Notes: generated from the letters alone by a model not told the origin. A stretch of DNA of 64,000 nucleotides from Bacteroidia bacterium (GCA_905373475.1 CAJPTC010000007.1:19012-83011); one strand, 5' to 3'; positions 17,323-25,517 are shown, counted from the first letter of the stretch. A program made the numbers and translations.

Positions 17323-18579
17323 ATGAGAATAGAGATTGCGGCGGGTGCTGTTGTCGGTGCAATACTTCTCCTTTTCATCTTTATTTACACAGGGTGCCAG
17401 AGAAGTGCAACTTCTTTGCAGGAGACTTTGGGGCAAGAGAAGCAACTTGTCTCGCCGTTAGAGCTGGGACTCGATGTTGTTAATTCGGCTTGTGCGCCTT
17501 CGAGTGTTGTGTCGCCTGTCGCATTTTACGATTTGTTCGATTTAATGCGTATTGGGGCTGAAGGTGAGATAAAGCAGCTGCTTGAGCAATATCAGATGTC
17601 TTTTGATGCACAGGCGCAAATAAAGAAATCGATCTCTTCTGCCTATTTCTTGCGTCTCGCTGATGTCTGGGCGGATATTTCTAGAGAATTCAGCTCATGG
17701 TATGGAGACACGATCAATTCGTGCGGTTATATGTTCCATAGTTTGCCATGGGAGGATGCGGAAGATGCCATGTCTAGCATCAACGGCTGGATTGATGAAA
17801 TGACTCAAGGCGAGTTACCCGACTATTTCTCTCGTGAAGGCTATCAACCATTTGTTGAAAGTGAGGTTCTTTTTACGAATGCAGCAAAGTTTATTGCTGG
17901 TTGGAAGCACCCTCTTAATAAATACGAAGAAGGGGTTTTCCATCAGCGTCCCGATATGGATAATCCGTATGCAGAGGGTACGCAGCGTGTGGAAACCTTT
18001 GTGAGCAATTCCAGTTGTGAGGGATGGTATGCTGAAAATGAGAACGAACAGGTTCTTGCCCTTCCGTACGAGGATGCAGCCTATCGTTTGATGATAGTAC
18101 TGCCACGCAATCCGATTCAAGCTGAACGTCCATGGGAAGCGTACTCACATGATAGGTTGAAAGAGCTTGAGGCAGGGTTGCAGAAGGTTTCAAGTATAGA
18201 TGTTCATTTAGTGAAATTCCAGACGACGGAAAATGTCTATTTGAGTGTACCAGAGTCAGAGCTGGAAGATGAGGGAGCGAATATTACTGGAGTATTTGCT
18301 AACCTGCGACATCTCTTTACAACCCCTGCAAGTTATCCGAAGATGTTTACAGAGCCCGCTGCGATAGATTTAGCTCCGATAATGCAGGAATGTATGTTTG
18401 AGATTACAGCAGAGGGGAGTGTTAGTGAGGAGAATGGTTTGCCAGAAGGGGCTTTACCTGAAGTAGAGCTTTCTGCTAATGCGGCGCATTCTTTTGTAAC
18501 AGATCGTCCTTTCCTTTATATCCTTTACAGAGAAGATTTGGGAATAGACAATGCTCTATTTGTAGGAAGCTATGAGTAG
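17323..18579 (+). CDS. Serpin, predicted lipoprotein
   Basis: 418 residues. The N-terminus has a hydrophobic signal with Cys25 in IYTGC, so the protein is probably a surface or periplasmic lipoprotein. Serpin features: SSVVSPVAFYDLFDLMRIGA near 62-81 (helix A/B region), LPYEDAAYRLMIVLPRN near 247-263, and the C-terminal end FVTDRPFLYILYRED...ALFVGSYE. The reactive-loop region runs from the hinge FEITAEGSVSEENG (near 358) to FVTDRPF (near 388). Inhibitory serpins have a hinge rich in small residues (E-G-T-E-A-A-A-A); here it reads EGSVSEENG, so inhibition by loop insertion is uncertain. Tannerella has an inhibitory serpin (miropin), so the family is known in this phylum. It is the last gene of the operon and a strong terminator follows. 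Confidence 0.88.
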   Translation: MRIEIAAGAVVGAILLLFIFIYTGCQRSATSLQETLGQEKQLVSPLELGLDVVNSACAPSSVVSPVAFYDLFDLMRIGAEGEIKQLLEQYQMSFDAQAQIKKSISSAYFLRLADVWADISREFSSWYGDTINSCGYMFHSLPWEDAEDAMSSINGWIDEMTQGELPDYFSREGYQPFVESEVLFTNAAKFIAGWKHPLNKYEEGVFHQRPDMDNPYAEGTQRVETFVSNSSCEGWYAENENEQVLALPYEDAAYRLMIVLPRNPIQAERPWEAYSHDRLKELEAGLQKVSSIDVHLVKFQTTENVYLSVPESELEDEGANITGVFANLRHLFTTPASYPKMFTEPAAIDLAPIMQECMFEITAEGSVSEENGLPEGALPEVELSANAAHSFVTDRPFLYILYREDLGIDNALFVGSYE

Positions 18580-18601
18580 TTTTCTACTCTAGGTAGAAAA
18601 G

Positions 18602-18637
18602 AAAGGGAGTCCTAAGCAGGGACTCCCTTTCTTTTTT
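18602..18637 (+). terminator. Rho-independent terminator of the CheR/Sia/serpin operon
   Basis: A perfect 11-base-pair stem AAAGGGAGTCC / GGACTCCCTTT with a 7-base loop, followed by CTTTTTT. It lies 23 bases after the serpin stop. Confidence 0.9.
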
Positions 18638-18728
18638 CGTTGAGGAACAAAAATAAACTACCAAAGAGCAAAGGGCAGGTGTTGGTAAAAGCAAGTAGTG
18701 GGTAGCGTCTGAAAAAGTGTGTAAGCTA

Positions 18729-18795
18729 CTGTTTGCGTCATGACAAAAGCGAAAGGCTCTCACTTGCCATTTCGCGTTGTTTATGACGCAAACAG
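18729..18795. repeat. 67-bp nested inverted repeat, possible structured RNA or small mobile remnant
   Basis: CTGTTTGCGTCAT (18729-18741) is perfectly repeated inverted as ATGACGCAAACAG (18783-18795). Inside, GCGAAA and TTTCGC form a second stem. There is no T-run after it and no gene overlaps it on either strand. Function is unknown. The rest of 18640-18870 shows no gene. Confidence 0.6.
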
Positions 18796-18875
18796 GCATT
18801 CTTCCAATCGCGAAAAATTACAATACCCAAATTCAAGTGAAAAATGCAACGCCGCAGAAAAGATGTTTAGCCTAT

Positions 18876-18925
18876 AAAAAATCCCCAGAAGCGAAGAGAG
18901 GAAAACGCCTCCCTTCTCTCTGGGG
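18876..18925 (-). terminator. Terminator-like hairpin on the minus strand
   Basis: CCCCAGA (18883-18889) pairs with TCTGGGG (18919-18925), with imperfect pairing inside. On the minus strand the hairpin is followed by ATTTTTTATA. It lies downstream of the broken AAA-ATPase gene and is probably its old terminator. Confidence 0.55.
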
Positions 18926-19044
18926 TGGTTAAATGTTTATACCTTCGGCTTCCGTCCAAAAAAGTAGAAGATGGGACATTTAACACTAGAACAAAGTGTA
19001 TACAATTCAAGTGTTGCGAGAGGAGAAACTTTCGCAACAAGCAA

Positions 19045-19393
19045 TTACCTATCAAGAATCTGTAATAGAGACTCTACAGATGTGTAATTCTTCACATTTA
19101 AATCCAGATAGAGTACAGGGTATTGTTGCCATGCTTCGCGCTTTTCTTGTCGCGCCAGTTCCTCTTCGGTCTTCTCGAGGTATACCCCCCCCTAAAGAGC
19201 TCTTTTGGATCACGAAAATAGGAGGCAAGCGTGGAAGAAACAAACTCTTACCGAAACGACGCGGTCGGCTGAGAAAATACACTTTACCATTGAGTAGCTG
19301 CGCTATATATTGGGTTTTATCGATATAGATAAAATCGTTCTCGCGCAGATTATGGGAGCTCTGTATACCAATAGGTTGTTTTCGCTCTGTCAT
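19045..19393 (-). pseudogene. N-terminal remnant of an AAA-ATPase/PD-(D/E)XK family protein (frameshifted)
   Basis: The start reads IGIQSSHNLRENDFIYIDKTQYI then YFLSRPRRFGKSLF. This is the N-terminus of the large Bacteroidetes family with an AAA-ATPase domain and a C-terminal PD-(D/E)XK nuclease; the GKS is its Walker A. The frame is then lost twice. Restoring one T in the T-run at about 19238-19240 gives SSTLASYFRDPKELFRG. A second shift in a run of eight C (19185-19192; G on the coding strand) gives VYLEKTEEELARQEKREAW and YPVLYLDLNVKNY before a stop at 19045. Only about 115 of the roughly 500 usual residues remain, so this is decay rather than a switchable gene. Confidence 0.8.
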
Positions 19394-19634
19394 TTTCGTG
19401 TCTGTTGTATAGCACTAAGGTACGAAAAAGAGAAGAGGCAAGAGAAAGGCGTAACAAGAAAACCAGTGCCGAATAGCACGAGCAAATAACATAAAACGAT
19501 ACACTGACTCACTTCTAAAAAACACAAATGAGAAGGCGGAGACTTCTACCACCTTCTCGCAACAAACTGCAGGTAGGCAAAAGCAATAAAGAATATACGC
19601 GCCGCGTTTTCAGTAAGATTTAATTCTTAGCGTC

Positions 19635-20396
19635 GTGAACCACAGAGCATACCTAATTATTCCATTGATGGCACTTCTGTTTCTGTTAGTAAACAGAGGT
19701 ACTGCTTATGCACAAGCCAGCAAGACGGTATTGAACCGACCACGTAATGAGGAACGCTTTATTCGCTTCGGGATCGGAATTGGACTCAATGTGATGGATT
19801 TCCGCCTCCTAAACAGCGGCGCACTATCGAAGCCTGTACTCTATGCCGACTCTACGCGTTTTTTTGGAACAGTGAATAGGCTTCACCCAGGGTTTAACGT
19901 CAATGCCTTGATGCGTTTTCGTATTAACAACGACATGCATGTCCGGATTTTACCAGGCATCTGTTTCGGACAGCGCGACCTTACTTTCTACAATATCGGG
20001 AAGAACGGCGACCGCGAATGGGAGGACATTAAGATGCCCATTGAGTCCTCGTATATTGAAATGCCTATTCTTTTCTGCTATTCTGTGCCTCGTCACTCCA
20101 ATGTACGCCCTTACGTTTGTGCTGGAGTAAATGTTAAGGCCGATATGGCCGCATTCAAGAAGTTAAAACTGGAGAACAAGCAATACTTGCGTCTTCAGAA
20201 ATTTGACCTCGCCTACGAAATTGGCTTTGGGATAGAGTTCTACTTTTATTACTTCAAGATGGCTCCCGAGTTAAAATGGTCGGGTGGTTTCCTCAATACA
20301 CTTGCACCTGAGACGGCTGAAGGGAAAGAGTACTACCATTCTGCTATCAAGAGTTTGACTTCGCAAATTGTGATGTTCTCGCTCATCTTTGAGTAA
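19635..20396 (+). CDS. porT: PorT-like outer-membrane beta-barrel (type IX secretion)
   Basis: 253 residues. A GTG start at 19635 gives a signal peptide ending at AYAQA (about residue 28); no ATG upstream fits. The mature protein is a beta-barrel type with alternating aromatic strands, the family-typical start RFGIGIGLNVMDFRLLNSG and the end FSLIFE. PorT is a membrane protein needed for gingipain secretion in Porphyromonas gingivalis and is counted among T9SS proteins. Other T9SS-linked genes lie at 28463 and 29702. The family assignment is by recognised sequence pattern, so the gene symbol is probable rather than certain. Confidence 0.72.
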   Translation: MNHRAYLIIPLMALLFLLVNRGTAYAQASKTVLNRPRNEERFIRFGIGIGLNVMDFRLLNSGALSKPVLYADSTRFFGTVNRLHPGFNVNALMRFRINNDMHVRILPGICFGQRDLTFYNIGKNGDREWEDIKMPIESSYIEMPILFCYSVPRHSNVRPYVCAGVNVKADMAAFKKLKLENKQYLRLQKFDLAYEIGFGIEFYFYYFKMAPELKWSGGFLNTLAPETAEGKEYYHSAIKSLTSQIVMFSLIFE

Positions 20397-20415
20397 CCAG
20401 AAACTTTCCACGGCG

Positions 20416-20423
20416 TATCTTTG
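20416..20423 (+). promoter_or_regulatory. Candidate -7 box (TATCTTTG) upstream of cobT
   Basis: TATCTTTG matches TAnnTTTG and lies 60 bases before the cobT ATG. The nearest upstream TTG is 24 bases away, longer than usual. I saw no cobalamin riboswitch in this gap. Confidence 0.35.
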
Positions 20424-20482
20424 TGTACCAAATCGCTTGTACTCCTCATCTAGGGACTACGGCGTTTTGTAGAATATAGGCT

Positions 20483-21529
20483 ATGGACAGACACGAGACA
20501 CGACAATTATTCTCTTTTCACGTAGAACCGCGGACAAAGGGACAGAGCATCGGCACAACAACAAGTGAGCTTTTTGATTGCGACGAACGCATACGTCTCT
20601 ACCAACTCACGGATCTGGCAACTCAAATAGCAGAGATTCAAGGTACAACAACTCCGAAATTTTGCGTTCCTCACCATCTGATACTGGCCTCTGATCACGG
20701 CTTTTTCCTTTCGCCAGGACACCAAAATTCTACCTTTGCATCCATTAAGTGGGCTACCGAAGTAGCGCGTGGTCAACATTTTGTAAACTACCTATGCCGT
20801 CAGCACGGTTTTGCATTACGCATTGCTAATACGGGGCTTGCCGTTACGCCATCGCCTGCACTTGGCATCGTAAACGTAAGCCTCGGACAAGGTACGCAGC
20901 ATTTTTACTATGGCGATGCTATGACGCCCGAACAGCTTTCGCGCTGCATCGACAGTGGGCGTCAGTTGGTTACCAATATAGCATCGCAGGGCTGTAATGT
21001 GCTCTCTATTGGTCTTTTAGCGCACGGTACACGTATTCCTGCCGCTATTTGGGTAGAACACCTAGTGGGAATCCCGCTGGAGAAATCGCTATCAGTCGAG
21101 AGATTGGAGCGTTGGGGGAATGCTGACCTATCATTGGCGCATCTTAAACAACACATAGAGAGTGTGCAAGAAAACATCCGTACACTGCCCGAACTGATGC
21201 AACATTACGGAGGTTTTGAACTTGTTGTAGCCGTCGCTGCCCTATTGCAGGCTGCAGAACTGCGGATGACAATACTCATCGATTCGTTCCCGATCCTCGC
21301 TGCCCTCTACGCAGCCTATACCATTGCTCCCAGTGTAACCGACTACTGTATCCTCACCCATATTGAGTTGCTAGAAGGCATGGAAATTCTTGCCGCACGC
21401 CTCAACATCGCTCCTGTGCTTCGCCTTGGACTTTCTGCCTCCGAGGGAGTCGGTGCACTAGAGGCATACGGTATCATCAACAGTGCTTTACACCTTCTAC
21501 AAATACACACCAACGGCATTTCGCGCTAA
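20483..21529 (+). CDS. cobT: Nicotinate-nucleotide--dimethylbenzimidazole phosphoribosyltransferase
   Basis: 348 residues, the usual length. CobT makes alpha-ribazole phosphate from nicotinate mononucleotide and a lower-ligand base for cobamide assembly. Visible are ILASDHGFFLS near 68-78, the glycine-rich SIGLLAHGTRIPAAIWVE near 174-191, and the C-terminal GLSASEGVGALEAYGI (about 314-329), whose glutamate matches the catalytic Glu of the EGxGA motif. The substrate loop that usually reads KPxGSLGRLE is altered (TKGQSIGTTTSELFD), so it is a divergent member. Its stop is 12 bases before the phosphatase gene, which fits a CobT-CobC pair, but cobS and cobU are not nearby. Confidence 0.85.
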   Translation: MDRHETRQLFSFHVEPRTKGQSIGTTTSELFDCDERIRLYQLTDLATQIAEIQGTTTPKFCVPHHLILASDHGFFLSPGHQNSTFASIKWATEVARGQHFVNYLCRQHGFALRIANTGLAVTPSPALGIVNVSLGQGTQHFYYGDAMTPEQLSRCIDSGRQLVTNIASQGCNVLSIGLLAHGTRIPAAIWVEHLVGIPLEKSLSVERLERWGNADLSLAHLKQHIESVQENIRTLPELMQHYGGFELVVAVAALLQAAELRMTILIDSFPILAALYAAYTIAPSVTDYCILTHIELLEGMEILAARLNIAPVLRLGLSASEGVGALEAYGIINSALHLLQIHTNGISR

Positions 21530-21541
21530 CTGCTAGACGCT

Positions 21542-22072
21542 ATGAAAGTATACATTGTACGCCACACATCGGTAGATGTACCCTACGACATATTCTACGG
21601 TCAGACCGACGTGCCAGTACGCGAGAATTCCTTTGTAGAAGAAGCTACACGTGTAAAAGAAAAGATTGCTCCCCTATCGTTCGATGCCGTCTTTACAAGC
21701 CCTTTAACACGTTGCGTCCGCCTAGCAACTTTCTGTGGATACGGCGATGCCATGCGCGATGAACGATTGAAAGAACTAAATTTTGGAGACTGGGAATGGG
21801 TCTTCGTATACGAACTCCATTCTCCCGAAGTGGAAAATTGGTTCAAACACCAGATCGAGCAACCAACTCCGAATGGAGAATCTTTCATAGATATGAAAGC
21901 ACGACTGATGCAGTTCATCAGTGAGCAAAAAGCAAAGGGTTATCAACGAATCTGTCTGTTTGCGCACGGTGGCATTCACCTTTGTGCACAAATGCTGCAT
22001 GGCAAGACGTTTAAAGACGATATTTTTATGCATTTACCTCCTTACGGAAGCGTTATCGAATATGAATTCTAG
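21542..22072 (+). CDS. cobC: Histidine phosphatase family protein, probably alpha-ribazole phosphatase
   Basis: 176 residues. It has the phosphohistidine motif YIVRHTSVD near 4-12 (the usual RHG reads RHT), DAVFTSPLTRCVRLA near 49-63, the acid/base ELNFGDWEW near 77-85 and the second histidine in LFAHGGIH near 139-146. The alpha-ribazole phosphatase assignment rests on its position directly after cobT and on the overall pattern (GQTDVPV, NGESF). Histidine phosphatases of other specificity look alike, so the gene symbol is probable. The following gene starts inside its last codons. Confidence 0.78.
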   Translation: MKVYIVRHTSVDVPYDIFYGQTDVPVRENSFVEEATRVKEKIAPLSFDAVFTSPLTRCVRLATFCGYGDAMRDERLKELNFGDWEWVFVYELHSPEVENWFKHQIEQPTPNGESFIDMKARLMQFISEQKAKGYQRICLFAHGGIHLCAQMLHGKTFKDDIFMHLPPYGSVIEYEF

Positions 22073-23297
22073 AGCACTACATTACGGCTTCTTAATCGCC
22101 ATTTTCTTCTGCCTCCACTCTGTTTGCAAGAGTTTCGCACAGCTCCCATTCTACCCCGAACGTTACCATCGCGCCCTTTCTTGGCAAGCTCGTGGGTGGC
22201 ATACTTCTGCTGCACAGGTCTTCGATTCGCTTCTGGCAAAACGAAACGAAATAGAATACCTGCGCGGTTCGGTACTAAGCTATCTGGCGTTAGGGGAATT
22301 CGATTCAGTACAACATCGCCTTGCCGCACATGAGATGAAAAAATTACCCGCGTATTCGTTGCTAAAAGCTGAGGTAGGTTGCTATACGGGTAACTATGCA
22401 GAAGGGATAGCATACTTAGGACAGTATCTTGCTGCACGCTACAAGCTTTCGGAACAGGAGCTAATGCGCGATACGCTTTTACAGCCTTGCCAAAATCGAA
22501 AAAGCTGGGATTCTCTCTGGACGCAGCAATGGTATGCGCCCGAACAACAAACACTAAACCACCTCGAATATTTAGCATATAAGGGAGATTGGCATCTCCT
22601 TCTTGAAGAGTTGGATGCGCAATACGCTCGCCTTGCCAAACGGCACGAGTATGCCTTTTTACGAGCGCAGGCTCTCGAAGGAATACATGATCTGAAAAGT
22701 GCTCTACTTGCCGCCGAAATTGCCACAAACCAGCGCCCGCGCGAGTTACGTTATGTTATTCTTCGCGCACGACTTATGCTCGCATTGGGTTATAAACGAC
22801 AAGCGGAAGCGCTGTTAATCGATTTACAGAAACACGATAAGTATAATCCCGCATTTCTCCCGCCGCTCGCTTGGACACAATATGAAATAGGGCGACATGC
22901 TGTAGCCTATACTACGGCACAACGTTACTTGGAATATTACCCGCAGGATACGGCAATGCTCCGTTGTGCAGCTTTAGCGGCTTCGGCAGCTAAAATGTAT
23001 AGCCAAAGCTTGAATATGCTGGCACGACTTTTCCCCCTCGCTTCAGACAACACCAAAGTCGGCTTGCAACGATTACGCGCCGAGATGCTCACTGCCCAAG
23101 GCGACTATCGTCAGGCGCTGGAAGACTACAAGGATGCTTTGACTAGACGACCACAGGATACCACACTGCTGCGACAGACGGCGCAAGTCTATTTCCAATT
23201 GAGAGATACTGTTGAGGGCTGTAAACTCTTAAATAGAGCACAAACAGTAGGACACCTACGAGTAGACTTGATGTTGCTGCGCTATTGTAAAAAATAG
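22062..23297 (+). CDS. Secreted tetratricopeptide-repeat protein
   Basis: 411 residues from the ATG at 22062, which overlaps the cobC end by 11 bases. The in-frame start at 21921 would be hidden inside cobC and lack a signal peptide. The N-terminus has a signal peptide ending near SFAQL (residue 24). The remainder is helical with TPR-like spacing: WQARGWHTSAAQVFDSLL, LALGEFDSVQHRL, YRQALEDYKDALTRRP, LLRQTAQVYFQL. Such proteins act as scaffolds in the periplasm or outer membrane; no partner can be named. Confidence 0.75.
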   Translation: MNSRALHYGFLIAIFFCLHSVCKSFAQLPFYPERYHRALSWQARGWHTSAAQVFDSLLAKRNEIEYLRGSVLSYLALGEFDSVQHRLAAHEMKKLPAYSLLKAEVGCYTGNYAEGIAYLGQYLAARYKLSEQELMRDTLLQPCQNRKSWDSLWTQQWYAPEQQTLNHLEYLAYKGDWHLLLEELDAQYARLAKRHEYAFLRAQALEGIHDLKSALLAAEIATNQRPRELRYVILRARLMLALGYKRQAEALLIDLQKHDKYNPAFLPPLAWTQYEIGRHAVAYTTAQRYLEYYPQDTAMLRCAALAASAAKMYSQSLNMLARLFPLASDNTKVGLQRLRAEMLTAQGDYRQALEDYKDALTRRPQDTTLLRQTAQVYFQLRDTVEGCKLLNRAQTVGHLRVDLMLLRYCKK

Positions 23298-23304
23298 AAC
23301 TCCG

Positions 23305-23607
23305 TTAGTCTTTTTCTACTGTTGCGAAAATTTCCTCCGTTTCCCACGCTCCAATGTTGCGCTTTTCCTCATCGAAACTCGCACCAATTATAATTATACG
23401 CTTCCCAGAAGAGAGGTAAGGTACTGCATAGCCTTTCTCTTTTATTTGCGCCAAGGCATCGGCGGGAGTACCTGTACTCCAAAGCTTGAACTCAAAGAGG
23501 TAAATGGTGTCTTGGGTTCGTACCACGCAGTCAGCGCGCCCCTGGGCATTTTGAACTTCAGTTTCTACAAACTGCCCCATCAGGGAAAAAACTAAGTAGA
23601 CCGATAC
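23305..23607 (-). pseudogene. C-terminal remnant of an AAA-ATPase/PD-(D/E)XK family protein
   Basis: The frame opens right after a TAA and reads VSVYLVFSLMGQFVETEV, then GRADCVVRTQDTIYLFEFKL, then IKEKGYAVPYLSSGKRIIIIG. This is the PD-(D/E)XK nuclease end (PDDEXK_9 type) of the same family as the remnant at 19045. The nuclease core residues (Asp in GRAD, E-F-K) remain. The ATPase half is missing upstream, where only stops are seen. An ATG at 23580 could give a 91-residue peptide. The two remnants share strand, but the C-terminal one lies upstream of the N-terminal one, so they are not one gene split by an insertion. Confidence 0.78.
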
Positions 23608-23664
23608 TTAGTAGTTCCAAAGTCCTTAAAGCTGCTTCTAAAGCCCAGACTCCTTTACATTGCC

Positions 23665-23672
23665 TACTTTTG
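23665..23672 (+). promoter_or_regulatory. Candidate -7 box (TACTTTTG) upstream of nadC
   Basis: TACTTTTG matches TAnnTTTG, 28 bases before the nadC ATG. No good -33 TTG is seen at the usual distance. The stretch between box and start is purine-rich (GAGAGGTTAGGAGAAG). Confidence 0.35.
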
Positions 23673-23700
23673 CAAAAGAAGAGAGGTTAGGAGAAGAGCA

Positions 23701-24546
23701 ATGGATTACGTATGGCAAGTAGAGCAGCTAATAGCTCTCGCACTGCAAGAGGATCTGGGTAGTGGCGACGTGGCAACAGAAGCATTGATTGCCTCCTCAC
23801 AGATGGCAACTGCACGATGGTACGCGAAAGCAACGGGCATTGTCTCAGGATTGGGAGTCGCCCTACGTGTATTTCAAACCCTAGATCCTGCCATTGAAAT
23901 GCAGGTACGTATTGCTGAGGGACAAAGCGTTACGGTGGGACAAGAGATCGTCTCTTTTCAGGGAAATTTCAAGGCATTACTTATGGGCGAGCGTACCGCG
24001 TTAAATTTCGCACAGCGGATGTCGGGTATTGCAACAAGCACGCGTGCTTTTGTTGATGCTATTGGCAACCTCCCAACGCGGTTGCTCGATACACGAAAAA
24101 CTGCACCAGGTCATCGGTTGCTAGACAAACAGGCTGTGCGAGACGGAGGAGGTACAAATCATCGCATGGGGCTTTACGATCTGGCAATGATTAAAGACAA
24201 TCACATTGCTGCTGCAGGGGGCATTCGGCAAGCGGTGGCACTGGTGCGAAAAAGCATGCCCGCCTATTTACGCATTGAGGTAGAGACCTCCTGCCTGAAG
24301 GAAGTACAAGAAGCGCTTGAGGCAAAAGCCGATATCATTATGCTAGACAATATGCCCCTTGAGGCGATGCGCGAAGCAGTGAAACTTATAGATGGGCGCG
24401 CTCTTACAGAGGCGTCTGGCAATGTAACACGCGAGCGTGTAAGAGCGATTGCCGAAACTGGCGTAGATTTTGTAAGCACTGGTGCTATAACGCATAGCGT
24501 ACAAGCGCTGGATATTAGCATGAAGCTAGAGGTTCATAATGTGTAA
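23701..24546 (+). CDS. nadC: Nicotinate-nucleotide pyrophosphorylase (carboxylating)
   Basis: 281 residues, full length. It converts quinolinate and PRPP to nicotinate mononucleotide, CO2 and pyrophosphate in NAD synthesis. Motifs: LQEDLGSGDVATEALI near 16-31, GERTALNFAQRMSGIAT near 97-113, DTRKTAPGHRLLDKQAV near 131-147, GGTNHRMGLYDLAMIKDNH near 150-168, and IMLDNMP near 213-219. It lies 20 bases before nadA, forming a de novo NAD pair. nadB is not in the window. Confidence 0.97.
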   Translation: MDYVWQVEQLIALALQEDLGSGDVATEALIASSQMATARWYAKATGIVSGLGVALRVFQTLDPAIEMQVRIAEGQSVTVGQEIVSFQGNFKALLMGERTALNFAQRMSGIATSTRAFVDAIGNLPTRLLDTRKTAPGHRLLDKQAVRDGGGTNHRMGLYDLAMIKDNHIAAAGGIRQAVALVRKSMPAYLRIEVETSCLKEVQEALEAKADIIMLDNMPLEAMREAVKLIDGRALTEASGNVTRERVRAIAETGVDFVSTGAITHSVQALDISMKLEVHNV

Positions 24547-24566
24547 ATTTTCTCGAACATCGTGTA

Positions 24567-25517
24567 ATGAGTAGTACGAAAGCACCAGCTCAAGACTCAA
24601 AATATTTGCTTGAAGAGTTAACCGAATTACGGCACAGGAAGCGCGCTATACTTCTTGGGCATTACTATGCCAACCCAGAGGTACAGGATGTCTGCGATTA
24701 TGTAGGCGACTCCTTAGGTCTATCTCGCGAGGCGGCAAAATCGGAGGCGGATATTATTGTATTCTGTGGCGTACATTTTATGGCAGAGACGGCTTCTATT
24801 TTGGCGCAGGACAAGAGAGTACTCCTACCCTCCCTAGAGGCGATGTGTTCGCTCGCCAATGGCATTACGGGAGAACAGCTTGCGGCTTGGCGCGAAGCGC
24901 ATCCTGGCTATTTTGTAATCTCGTATGTGAATACGACAGCAGACGTAAAGGCCTATACCGATTGTTGCTGCACCTCCTCCAATGCATTGCAAGTGGTAAA
25001 ACGTTATGCACCCGATCATCGGTTAATGTTTGCTCCCGATCGAAATCTAGGACGCTACATACGGCTACAAACAGGAATCCCTATGGAACTGTGGGACGGC
25101 GCTTGCCACGTACACAATGAATTCACTACTGCGGTGATTACGGCGCAAATGCGTAAATATCCCGAGGCACGCGTCTTGGTACACCCCGAAAGTGCAGGGG
25201 CGTCGGAAGATGAAATTCGGAATGACCCACGAGTATTTATAAGTTCCACAACTGGCATGATAAACGAAGCAGCGCGCTGTGCGGAACGACAGATATTAGT
25301 GGTGACTGAGGAGGGAGTACTGCACAAAATGCGTCAGGTAGCTCCCGAAAAAGAACTTATTCTGGTTGCTCCAACGGCACAATGCGAACACATGAAGCAC
25401 GCTACGCTACAAAGTGTTGTAGAGTGCCTTCGCGATGAGAAAAACGAGGTACGCGTAGCTCCGTCATTGGCAGCTCGTGCGCGTGTTTCGATCGATAGGA
25501 TGCTAGAAATAGGCTAG
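24567..25517 (+). CDS. nadA: Quinolinate synthase
   Basis: 316 residues. This is the 4Fe-4S enzyme that condenses iminoaspartate and dihydroxyacetone phosphate to quinolinate. Motifs: LLGHYYANPEVQDVCDYVGD near 29-48, FCGVHFMAETA near 69-79, EAMCSLANG near 91-99, CCTSSNA near 134-140, WDGACHVHNEF near 176-186 and AQCEHMKHATLQ near 271-282. The three cluster cysteines are most likely those in EAMCSLAN, GACHVH and AQCEHM. It sits between nadC and the ligase gene with gaps of 20 and 4 bases. Confidence 0.96.
   Translation: MSSTKAPAQDSKYLLEELTELRHRKRAILLGHYYANPEVQDVCDYVGDSLGLSREAAKSEADIIVFCGVHFMAETASILAQDKRVLLPSLEAMCSLANGITGEQLAAWREAHPGYFVISYVNTTADVKAYTDCCCTSSNALQVVKRYAPDHRLMFAPDRNLGRYIRLQTGIPMELWDGACHVHNEFTTAVITAQMRKYPEARVLVHPESAGASEDEIRNDPRVFISSTTGMINEAARCAERQILVVTEEGVLHKMRQVAPEKELILVAPTAQCEHMKHATLQSVVECLRDEKNEVRVAPSLAARARVSIDRMLEIG

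Noticed and set aside
19185..19192. Run of eight C as a phase-variation switch
   Set aside because: The gene around it has a second frameshift and a truncated end, so changing this run would not restore a product.
20397..20482. Cobalamin riboswitch upstream of cobT
   Set aside because: The gap is only 86 bases and no B12-box-like sequence is visible.
22069..22728. 219-residue minus-strand frame opposite the TPR gene
   Set aside because: It overlaps a gene with signal peptide and TPR pattern; no recognisable domain or start signal.
19045..23607. One nuclease-ATPase gene split by a 4-kb insertion
   Set aside because: Both pieces are on the minus strand, but the C-terminal piece lies upstream of the N-terminal piece, the wrong order for a simple insertion.
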